Positions 25,715 to 33,044 of a stretch of 64,000 nucleotides of DNA are shown here, in pieces. A program made the translations under genes and the position numbers. The notes beneath the pieces are model-generated. The model did no database searches. It had not been told where the DNA came from and saw only the letters and a list, made by a program, of their open reading frames with translations. This DNA comes from Flavobacterium sufflavum (GTDB lineage Bacteria > Bacteroidota > Bacteroidia > Flavobacteriales > Flavobacteriaceae), in contig NZ_SACJ01000006.1 in assembly GCF_004016525.1 (NCBI RefSeq), positions 1-64,000 of the forward strand, given 5' to 3'. Position 1 is the stretch's first letter; each line of letters starts with the position of its first letter.

Positions 25715-25721
25715 GACGTTG

Positions 25722-26813
25722 TTATTTAATTATTTTTATAGTAGATTGTTCGTTTAAATAAGCGCTGTTAGAAATAACTATTTGGTCAGTTTTTTGAAGA
25801 CCATCTTTTATGAATACTCTATTATTTTCAAACTTATTTATCGTAACAGGCTGTCTTTTTACCTTGTTTTTCTCTACGATAAATACAAAGGCTTTGTTTC
25901 CGTCAGCTTCTATAAGTGAATTGTATGGAATTACGATAAAATCTTGTGCTTTCTCAGTTTGTATATCTGCTTTCCCAAACATACCTACGGCTGGTTTGAT
26001 ATTTCCCATTTTGAGTTTCAATTCTATCTGAAAAGACCCTAAGGCAGCATCAGCAGATTGAGATTTTCTAAAAACGGTTGCTTCAAAATTCTTTTCTGGA
26101 TAGCCATCAAGTTTTACGATAGCTTTCTGACCAGTTTTTACAGATGCCCATTCTTGATCTGTTACTCCAATTTTTAGCAAGTAATTGTTGTTTTGGGTTG
26201 TTTCATTTATTGCTAGAACTGGAAAACCCGCACCAACAATTTCTCCTACGTTAGCTATTTTTCTTGCCACAAAACCATCAGCGGTCGCAAATATTTTTGC
26301 GTAACGAGCATTAAACGCTACAGCATCTTTCTGTTTTTTAGCAATGTCAAGCCCTGTTTTTGTGTTTTGCAATTGTTCTAAAGTATAAACACTATCTTTA
26401 TAAAGATTTAAAGCACGTGTATAATCACGTTCGTATTTTTTTACGTTTAGATCAGTTTGATTTAATCCAGCGCTTATTTCTGTTTCATCTAAAGTTGCTA
26501 AGAGTTGCTCTTTTTTGAAAAACTGTCCTTCTTCTACAAAAATATGGCTAACGACTCCACCAATTTTAAAGGCATAGTTGGCAACGTTTTCAGTTGTTAC
26601 TAAACCTGAGGCACTTATATCACTTATAAGCGCCAAAGATTCAACTGTTGCTGTTTTAATTGAAATAACATCAGCAGTTTCGAATGTTTTATGTTCTTTT
26701 TTTTCTTCTTTACAAGCATAAAAAATAGGGAAGGCTAAAAGACAAATTACTATTGATTTTTTACTCACAAGTGTAAAATTATTTTTTTGGTGTTCGTGAA
26801 TCCTTGATTTCAT
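25722..26813 (-). CDS. RND efflux periplasmic adaptor (membrane fusion protein)
   Basis: This 363-residue adaptor bridges the inner-membrane pump and the TolC channel. A lipoprotein-type signal, IVICLLAFPIFYAC, ends in a candidate lipobox cysteine near residue 34, so it is probably lipid-anchored in the periplasm. The biotinyl-lipoyl-like half motif is GGVVSHIFVEEGQFFKKEQLLATLDETE (about residues 87-114). The coiled-coil hairpin spans about 115-165, and the second lipoyl half is FATADGFVARKIANVGEIVGAG. Beta-barrel and membrane-proximal domains follow. It lies between tolC and the pump gene with gaps of 18 and 7 bases, which indicates one operon. Confidence 0.92.
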   Translation of the reverse strand: MKSRIHEHQKNNFTLVSKKSIVICLLAFPIFYACKEEKKEHKTFETADVISIKTATVESLALISDISASGLVTTENVANYAFKIGGVVSHIFVEEGQFFKKEQLLATLDETEISAGLNQTDLNVKKYERDYTRALNLYKDSVYTLEQLQNTKTGLDIAKKQKDAVAFNARYAKIFATADGFVARKIANVGEIVGAGFPVLAINETTQNNNYLLKIGVTDQEWASVKTGQKAIVKLDGYPEKNFEATVFRKSQSADAALGSFQIELKLKMGNIKPAVGMFGKADIQTEKAQDFIVIPYNSLIEADGNKAFVFIVEKNKVKRQPVTINKFENNRVFIKDGLQKTDQIVISNSAYLNEQSTIKIIK

Positions 26814-26831
26814 GATTATTGTTTTTTAAAT

Positions 26832-28166
26832 TTATTTTAAATTAAAAGTTGCATTTGCTCTCTCTAATTCTGCAAAGGCAATCCACGAATTACAAAGAGA
26901 TATATTAGTATTTAGTTGGGCATTTACCCACTGATTTTGTGCGTCTAAAAGTTCGATGTAAATGGCTTGACCTTCTTTATACAATTTGGTTATGTCCTCA
27001 TTATATTTTTTGGCAGATGCCTTCTGATTTTTATCGGCGTTGAATTGTTCCAATGCAGATTTCAGATTGTTTTGTGAAACCTGAAATTGAAGTAATAACT
27101 GTTGTTTCACATTATCTATTTGGGAACTTATTTTTTTTGTGTCTTCTTCAACTTGTCTAAGCCTATACTTGTTTTTGTTAGCTGAAAAAATATTCCATTC
27201 CAAACCAAGCCCAGCAAAGTAGTATCTTGATTGTTTATTTACTTCAAAATCAAAATCCTGAAAACCTAAATCTGCAAAACCACTTAATTTTGGAAACCAA
27301 TAAGACTGTGTTAACTTACTTACATTACCATTAAGCACTTTAACTAAGCCTAGTTGTGTAAGTTCTTCCCTGTTTTGGGTATTCTCATTAACCATTACAT
27401 TTGGCAGCAACTCATTTTCAGAATCAACTTCTATTTCAGTATCGAGTTTCTGATTGAGCAAGAAATTAAAATATGACTTTGCATTATTGCTTACTTGCTT
27501 TGCTGTCTCAAGGTTTGCTTCTATTCGAATTACTTCATTATCACTTCGTAAAACTGCTGTACGGTTTATTTTATCATTCTTAAAGAGGGATTGGTTAACT
27601 CTTTGATTTTCCTTTACCAATTTTAAAGCATCCTGATAAATTTTAACTCCCTCAATTGATTGTAAATATTTGTAGTAGGCAATTTTTATTTCCTTCACTA
27701 ACTCTCTTTTGTAAATTTCGAGTTCTATTTTTTGCAAGGAATTTTGTTGCTTCTTGATTCTCTTATTATAAATGATCTCAAAATTTAGTAATGGCATTAT
27801 TGTATGGATTTTGGCATCATAAAAATTATCCGGATTTATCAAAACTGACTGATTTTGCAAAGCCGGAAAAGCGTTGGAATTTGTGATTTGATTTAAGGTA
27901 TTGTAAACCGGGTTTAGCAAATCCCCGATAGGAATATCTATTGTTCTTCCTCCTTCAGCTTTTGTATAATTAGCATTCAAAGATACCGTCGGATAAAAGA
28001 GGGAACGTGCTTCCTTAAGAGCGTATACACTCTTGTTAATATCAAAATTATGCTGCTTTATAACTTCGTTAGTGGTTAATCCAATTCGGATATAATTGTC
28101 GAGCTTGCTTTGGGCATATCCTAAATACCCAAGACAAATCATTAGCAGTGTTGTTAGATTTTTCAT
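26832..28166 (-). CDS. TolC-family outer-membrane efflux protein
   Basis: The outer-membrane exit duct of the tripartite pump. The signal peptide MKNLTTLLMICLGYLGYAQ is followed by two repeats of long coiled-coil helices and short beta segments. Typical pieces are ALKEARSLFYPTVSLNANYT, AYYKYLQSIEGVKIYQDALK, YYFAGLGLEWNIFSANKNKY and YNEDITKLYKEGQAIYIELLDAQNQW. The 444 residues fit the OEP family. It is the first structural gene after tetR, and its start codon lies 22 bases after the palindromic operator at 28188-28200, so the repressor probably controls it directly. Confidence 0.93.
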   Translation of the reverse strand: MKNLTTLLMICLGYLGYAQSKLDNYIRIGLTTNEVIKQHNFDINKSVYALKEARSLFYPTVSLNANYTKAEGGRTIDIPIGDLLNPVYNTLNQITNSNAFPALQNQSVLINPDNFYDAKIHTIMPLLNFEIIYNKRIKKQQNSLQKIELEIYKRELVKEIKIAYYKYLQSIEGVKIYQDALKLVKENQRVNQSLFKNDKINRTAVLRSDNEVIRIEANLETAKQVSNNAKSYFNFLLNQKLDTEIEVDSENELLPNVMVNENTQNREELTQLGLVKVLNGNVSKLTQSYWFPKLSGFADLGFQDFDFEVNKQSRYYFAGLGLEWNIFSANKNKYRLRQVEEDTKKISSQIDNVKQQLLLQFQVSQNNLKSALEQFNADKNQKASAKKYNEDITKLYKEGQAIYIELLDAQNQWVNAQLNTNISLCNSWIAFAELERANATFNLK

Positions 28167-28187
28167 AATATTACATTGTTTACTTAT

Positions 28188-28200
28188 TGAACATTGTTCA
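28188..28200. promoter_or_regulatory. Operator of the TetR regulator, site 1
   Basis: TGAACA-T-TGTTCA is a perfect 6+1+6 palindrome between tetR and tolC. The same half sites recur upstream of tetR at 28875-28887. No strong -7 box is seen here, so the site may act on a weak promoter or on read-through from tetR. Confidence 0.7.
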
Positions 28201-28219
28201 TTTTTTTAATCAAAAAAAT

Positions 28220-28837
28220 TTATAATTTTTCTATTATTTTTAAATATTCATTGTATCCGTCAAGCAGAATAGTGTCAGGATTAGTGAATTTTACACCTGT
28301 GATTCTCTGTCGAATTTGGAGACAGCACATACCGTGTACTAAACTCCAAACCATAAATGAAAGAGGTTCTACATTATGTCCAACGAAATGCCCTTTATTA
28401 ATGCATTCCTCAATTGTTTTCTTAACATGGCCAAATGTTACTGCTCCTTCGTCCCAATCATCATTATTGGAGTTTTCTAAAAATTCCATAGGAGCTTTAA
28501 CATTAAACATCAAATCATACATTTCTTGATTTTCCAGGGCAAATTTAATATAGATAAATCCCATTTTTCGAAGTCGTTCCATTGGGTTTTCTATACTAAA
28601 TAATTCACTAAAGTATCCGCCCAATTCTTGAAATCCTATGGAATGAAGATCATGTAAAATCGCATTTTTATCTTTAAAATAGACATACACAGTACCAACA
28701 CTATAATCTATTTCATCAGCTATATTACGTATCGTTGTTTGCTCAATTCCTTTTTCCAAAAAAAGCTTTTTTGCTCCTTTTAGAATAAGCATTTTTAACG
28801 CTTCTTTTTCTCTTGCTTTTCTATCTGCTACACTCAT
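28220..28837 (-). CDS. TetR/AcrR-family transcriptional repressor
   Basis: A 205-residue regulator. The N-terminal helix-turn-helix domain lies at about residues 12-60, with FLEKGIEQTTIRNIADEIDYSVGTVYVYFKDKNAIL. The remaining all-helical part is the ligand-binding and dimerisation domain. It heads the efflux operon in the same direction as tolC, adaptor, pump and dehydrogenase. Matching palindromes lie over its own promoter and before tolC. Autorepression with release by a pump substrate is the likely scheme; the inducer is unknown. Confidence 0.93.
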   Translation of the reverse strand: MSVADRKAREKEALKMLILKGAKKLFLEKGIEQTTIRNIADEIDYSVGTVYVYFKDKNAILHDLHSIGFQELGGYFSELFSIENPMERLRKMGFIYIKFALENQEMYDLMFNVKAPMEFLENSNNDDWDEGAVTFGHVKKTIEECINKGHFVGHNVEPLSFMVWSLVHGMCCLQIRQRITGVKFTNPDTILLDGYNEYLKIIEKL

Positions 28838-28855
28838 AAGTAATAAATTCTTTTA

Positions 28856-28863
28856 CAAATATA
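28856..28863 (-). promoter_or_regulatory. Promoter -7 box of tetR
   Basis: The minus strand reads TATATTTG, an exact TAnnTTTG match, 18 bases before the tetR start. The -33 region would fall inside the upstream operator, as expected for repression by blocking RNA polymerase. Confidence 0.75.
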
Positions 28864-28874
28864 TGTGTATTTTT

Positions 28875-28887
28875 TGAACACTGTTCA
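28875..28887. promoter_or_regulatory. Operator of the TetR regulator, site 2
   Basis: TGAACA-C-TGTTCA has the same half sites and spacing as site 1 at 28188-28200 and overlaps the -33 region of the tetR promoter. Two identical half-site pairs flanking the regulator gene make this a strong operator candidate. Confidence 0.8.
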
Positions 28888-29101
28888 TTTTTTTTAATAT
28901 TTTTTTCCCCACCTTATTTTTATACCCTAATAGTTTTGGTTTGAGTGATAAAAAACAACGATTCTGTAAGGAAATATTCGTAATTTGGCTCTCTTTTAAC
29001 TGCTATTTACTCTATCACTAAGAAAGTGGTTAAAACAAAGTATAACTTCAAGCCATTCCTGGCTAAACTAATATTATTTTAAAATAGAATAACTGAAAAC
29101 T

Positions 29102-29857
29102 ATGAAAAAAATATTTCTAGTCTTATTTTTGATTGTAATGAGCAACAGTACTTATGGACAATCATCACCGCTTGCAGCAGAGAAATTAGCAAAATTATAT
29201 CCAACAAAAAAGATTGTATCTCTTTATCACAACGATTGGACACAAAAATATTACCCAAAACGCATTCAAGAATTTAAAAAAAAACCGCTGGAGTTTGGAG
29301 AAATTGTATTTATCGGCAATAGTATTACAGAAGGAGGGCACGATTGGAGCGCAAGATTTGGGCTAGATCATATTCGGAACCGGGGAATTGCCGGAGATGT
29401 TACTGATGGTGTATTGAAACGTTTAGATGAAACTATATATTTCAAGCCAAAAGCTGTATTTATCTTGATTGGAATAAACGACCTGTTTAGCCTACATTAC
29501 AATGAAGACAATCGTTCTTTAAAGTATGAAAAAATTGTTCCATCACCTGAATATATAGCGAAAAATATATTGAAAATTGCAAAAATAATTCATCGAAAAT
29601 CGCCAGATACAAAGATTTATGTGCGTACACTTTTACCCAGTCGAAGGGAATACATTAAAGAAGATATTCTTGCAGTAAATAAAATGATTAAAAAAAATCA
29701 GGCTAAAGGCTATTATGAAGTCATTGATTTATATGCTCAATTTGTAGATGAATATGGGGAATTGCCAAGGGAATTCACTAATGATGGTGTTCATCTAAAT
29801 GATAAAGGATATGCGAAATGGATAAACTTCGAGAAACCAATAATTGAAAGATTGTAA
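29102..29857 (+). CDS. Secreted SGNH/GDSL-type hydrolase
   Basis: An exported esterase or acetylhydrolase-like enzyme of 251 residues. A signal peptide (MKKIFLVLFLIVMSNSTYGQ) is followed by the SGNH blocks: the nucleophile serine in IVFIGNSITEGG, the block II glycine in RGIAGDVTDGV, the block III asparagine in LIGINDLF, and the catalytic Asp and His in NDGVHLNDKGY. It resembles platelet-activating-factor acetylhydrolase-like GDSL enzymes that deacetylate sugars, but the substrate cannot be read. It stands alone with a terminator after it. Confidence 0.9.
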   Translation: MKKIFLVLFLIVMSNSTYGQSSPLAAEKLAKLYPTKKIVSLYHNDWTQKYYPKRIQEFKKKPLEFGEIVFIGNSITEGGHDWSARFGLDHIRNRGIAGDVTDGVLKRLDETIYFKPKAVFILIGINDLFSLHYNEDNRSLKYEKIVPSPEYIAKNILKIAKIIHRKSPDTKIYVRTLLPSRREYIKEDILAVNKMIKKNQAKGYYEVIDLYAQFVDEYGELPREFTNDGVHLNDKGYAKWINFEKPIIERL

Positions 29858-29892
29858 AATTACCAACTATTTTTGACCACATTACCTAAATA

Positions 29893-29924
29893 AAAAAGTG
29901 AGATTCTCAGAACCTCACTTTAAT
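29893..29924. terminator. Terminator between convergent genes
   Basis: AAAAAAGTGAG and CTCACTTT form a stem around a loop of about 10 bases. It lies between the plus-strand hydrolase (end 29857) and the minus-strand OmpA gene (end 29944) and can serve either. Confidence 0.65.
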
Positions 29925-29943
29925 ATCAACGGTTTTTTTATTA

Positions 29944-32067
29944 TTACAAATTCTTAATTACAAATTCACTTCTTCTATTCAATTCGTGTTGTTCCTCGGT
30001 ACAAGATTCACTTGGTTCACATTTTATAATTTGAACCGTTTCACCATAACCTTTGGCAAAAATTCTTTTTTCCGGAATTCCCTGGCTAATAAAATACTCT
30101 CTTGTAGAAGTAGCTCTTTTAGAAGAAAGGTCTAAATTGTATTTAGCATTTCCACGATTATCCGTATGCGAACCTATTTCGACTACCATATCCGGGTATT
30201 TTTTCATCAACTCAATTACTCTATTTAATATCGGTTTTGATTCTTTTCGAATGTACCATAAATCATAATCGAAGTAGATAGGATCGGTTTTAATCAGTAA
30301 TCTTTCTTTGTCTTTTACAATATCTTTTTCGGTTGTAACAATTGCCGCAATCTTTTCTTTTTTCTTGATCTCTGCCTCCATGATAGCTTTTTTAGCTGCC
30401 GTTTCTTTTTCAACTTTCGCTTTTTCAGCAATAAGTGCAGCTTCTTTTTTCTGCTTTTCAACTAAGAGTTGTGCCTCTTTTTTCTTTTGTTGTTCAACAG
30501 CTAATTCTTCTTTTTTAATGACTTGCATCGATTTTAAAGCCATTGAAGCATCATTAGTTTTCTTTCTGTCTTTATACAATTTCAAGAACTTTGAAGCCTT
30601 GGTATACTCTTCTTTCGAAGCATTAACAGTATAACTTTTTTCGCAATCAACTGAAAAAGAAAAACGTCCATCGGCTGAAGTAATAACTTTTTGTATTTCT
30701 TTTTTATTGGCATCTTGCAAAATTACTTTAGCTTGAGCTAAAGGTAGTTTAGAATCCACATCAGTAATTACACCTGCAATATATTGCATACAATTTTCAA
30801 CCACCAAAGGCTGAATTTCGCCTATTTCATAAATATCATCTCTTCCTTTTCCTCCTTTTCTATTCGATGCAAAATAACCGTGTTGCTTGTCTGAATCTAT
30901 TACAAATGAAAAATCGTCATATCCTGAATTGACAGGTAAACCAACGTTTAAAGGAGTCGTAAATTCATTGTTCTTAATTTCAGAAACAAAAACATCCAAA
31001 AAGCCATAACCTGCATGACCATTAGAAGAAAAATACAATTTGTTGTCTTTGGAAACAAAAGGAAATTGCTCTTTCTTATCTGTGTTAATTGTTGGTCCAA
31101 GATTCTTTGGCGTACCATAATCGGAACCTAAAATAGCCACACTATAAATATCAAATGAACCTAAAGAACCAGGCATATCCGAAGCAAAATACAAGGTTTT
31201 CTCATCATTACTCAAAGCGGGATGTTCTACCGAATAGTCATCGCTATTAAATGGTAAAGCGGTTACATTTCGCCATTTCCCATCAATTAATTCTGCTTTA
31301 AAAATCTTAAGAACGGACACTTTTTCTTTATTTTTAGCTCTTATACCATCTATAGAATTGTTGCGTGTAAAATACGCCGTCTTTCCATTTTTAGTAAAAA
31401 CAGCATTAGACTCATGCAATGGAGTATTCAATTCGATAGAGAATTTCTTAATCGAATCGACTCTGGCACTTTTAAGTGGAACCGACATTAAATCCAGATA
31501 GCTTTCGTTGTTCCATTTATAAACCTTATCCAAAAAATAAGGCTTTATAAGAACCGCTGAAAAAACCAATTTATCAGTATACTGCGTGGCTCCAAATTCA
31601 GAATTAGGGGTATTGATTACCATATTTTTAATTTCGAATCGATTCCCTAAAGCCGAAATATTTTCTAAAACGAGATTCTCTTTTTCAAGCTTTTCTATGG
31701 CTTTTTGATTATTGGTACTCAAAAAATAATCACGCATTACTTTATTGGACTCCTCATAATTTCCTGAAGCTTTTAAGGTTTGCGAATACCTGAAATAATA
31801 CTCGGCAGTTGCTGCTTCGGGAAATCTCGAAATCAAGAAACGATAGTGTCTTTGCGCATTCGCATAATCATTGGTATAATAATAAGAATCAGCCAGGTTT
31901 TTCACCACTTCAAAAGAACGATTTCCGTTTAAAATCTTTTCGTATAGAGGAATCGCTTCGCTGTAATAAGTTCTTTCAAACAAGCGTTTTGCCCTTTGTA
32001 AATCTTGTGTTTGCGCTTGTGTAAATTGTATGGTGAGTACAATTAAAATAAGGTATATTCTTTTCAT
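29944..32067 (-). CDS. OmpA-family protein with TPR and PD40 (WD40-like) repeats, T9SS/gliding associated
   Basis: An outer-membrane-associated protein of about 707 residues. I start it at MKRIYLILIVLTIQFTQAQ (signal peptide), twelve codons inside the longest frame, which avoids overlap with the PorP gene. Then come TPR-like helices (about residues 20-130), PD40 beta-propeller blades (about 190-400, for example HPALSNDEKTLYFASDMPGSLG), a carboxypeptidase-regulatory beta fold (about 425-510), an Ala/Lys/Glu-rich coiled coil (about 525-590), and a C-terminal OmpA peptidoglycan-binding domain with VEIGSHTDNRGNAKYNLDLS. The layout is that of PorE-like proteins of the type IX system. Confidence 0.9.
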   Translation of the reverse strand: MKRIYLILIVLTIQFTQAQTQDLQRAKRLFERTYYSEAIPLYEKILNGNRSFEVVKNLADSYYYTNDYANAQRHYRFLISRFPEAATAEYYFRYSQTLKASGNYEESNKVMRDYFLSTNNQKAIEKLEKENLVLENISALGNRFEIKNMVINTPNSEFGATQYTDKLVFSAVLIKPYFLDKVYKWNNESYLDLMSVPLKSARVDSIKKFSIELNTPLHESNAVFTKNGKTAYFTRNNSIDGIRAKNKEKVSVLKIFKAELIDGKWRNVTALPFNSDDYSVEHPALSNDEKTLYFASDMPGSLGSFDIYSVAILGSDYGTPKNLGPTINTDKKEQFPFVSKDNKLYFSSNGHAGYGFLDVFVSEIKNNEFTTPLNVGLPVNSGYDDFSFVIDSDKQHGYFASNRKGGKGRDDIYEIGEIQPLVVENCMQYIAGVITDVDSKLPLAQAKVILQDANKKEIQKVITSADGRFSFSVDCEKSYTVNASKEEYTKASKFLKLYKDRKKTNDASMALKSMQVIKKEELAVEQQKKKEAQLLVEKQKKEAALIAEKAKVEKETAAKKAIMEAEIKKKEKIAAIVTTEKDIVKDKERLLIKTDPIYFDYDLWYIRKESKPILNRVIELMKKYPDMVVEIGSHTDNRGNAKYNLDLSSKRATSTREYFISQGIPEKRIFAKGYGETVQIIKCEPSESCTEEQHELNRRSEFVIKNL

Positions 32068-32077
32068 TGCTATCATA

Positions 32078-33013
32078 TTAAAAGAATCTTGGTGATTTAT
32101 CATATCCTTTGCCCAGTAAATCTAAATTAAACAACATAAAAACTTCATGTGTTCCTGAGTTGAACTGTCCTAAATTAGAAGTCGTATAATCGTAAGCGTA
32201 ACCCACGCGAATACTAGGCGAAACTTTAACACTCATTAAAGCACTTACTGCATCATCAAAACGGTAGGAAGCACCCAACTCGAATTTTTCATTAAAGAGG
32301 ACATTTGCCGAAAGGTCTAATGAAACAGCCGAACCTTTGACAACTTTAGTCATAAAAGCAGGCTTTAACTTAAAGGAATCCGACAAGTTAAAGACATAAC
32401 CTCCTGTAAAAAACACATGGATTTCCTCGGAACCAAAAGCATTAATTCCAGAACGTTCTTCGATATGTTTGGACGAAAATAAATTAGGAGCTGACAATCC
32501 CAGATAATAATTATCGGTAAAATAATAGGCTCCTACTCCAATGTTTGGAAAAATATTATTTACATTTTCAGAAAAAGCCATATCAGTAGACGAATCGCCA
32601 CTTTCAAATTTAAAGCCATTGAAATTCGTCTTAAACGAAGTAAATCCTGCTTTCAATCCCAATGATAATTTTGCACTACTGCTCATGTTTAAGACATAAG
32701 CAAAATCAGCATAGAAATTATCTTCTTTTTTAGCCCCAGCACCTATATCATCTGAAATCATCGAAAGCCCCATTTCTACTTTTTTAGTCAAAGGAATGTG
32801 TCCGAAAAAGTTAAATGTTTTAGGTGCTCCTTCTAAACCAGCCCACTGAGAACGGTATAAAACACCCAGATCTAACATTGCCTGAGTTCCCGTTGCATAA
32901 GCCGGATTGACAACATTCATATTGTACATGTAATGTGTATATTCAGGATCTTGTTGCGCAGAGACTTTTATTATCAATAATAAAAAACTGATACTTAATA
33001 TTATTTTTTTCAT
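32078..33013 (-). CDS. PorP/SprF-family type IX secretion membrane protein
   Basis: An outer-membrane beta-barrel-like protein of 311 residues with the PorP/SprF family start, QQDPEYTHYMYNMNVVNPAYAT, after the signal peptide MKKIILSISFLLLIIKVSAQ. The segment LYRSQWAGLEGAPKTFNFFGHIPL is also characteristic. In Flavobacterium johnsoniae SprF is needed for secretion and surface display of the adhesin SprB. Related PorP-like proteins are usually encoded next to the large type-B-sorted protein they serve. Here it lies 31 bases after such a gene and just before an OmpA-type partner, so the three are probably one functional unit. Confidence 0.93.
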   Translation of the reverse strand: MKKIILSISFLLLIIKVSAQQDPEYTHYMYNMNVVNPAYATGTQAMLDLGVLYRSQWAGLEGAPKTFNFFGHIPLTKKVEMGLSMISDDIGAGAKKEDNFYADFAYVLNMSSSAKLSLGLKAGFTSFKTNFNGFKFESGDSSTDMAFSENVNNIFPNIGVGAYYFTDNYYLGLSAPNLFSSKHIEERSGINAFGSEEIHVFFTGGYVFNLSDSFKLKPAFMTKVVKGSAVSLDLSANVLFNEKFELGASYRFDDAVSALMSVKVSPSIRVGYAYDYTTSNLGQFNSGTHEVFMLFNLDLLGKGYDKSPRFF

Positions 33014-33044
33014 TCGAAATTTAGTTTAGTATAATGAAAATCTA

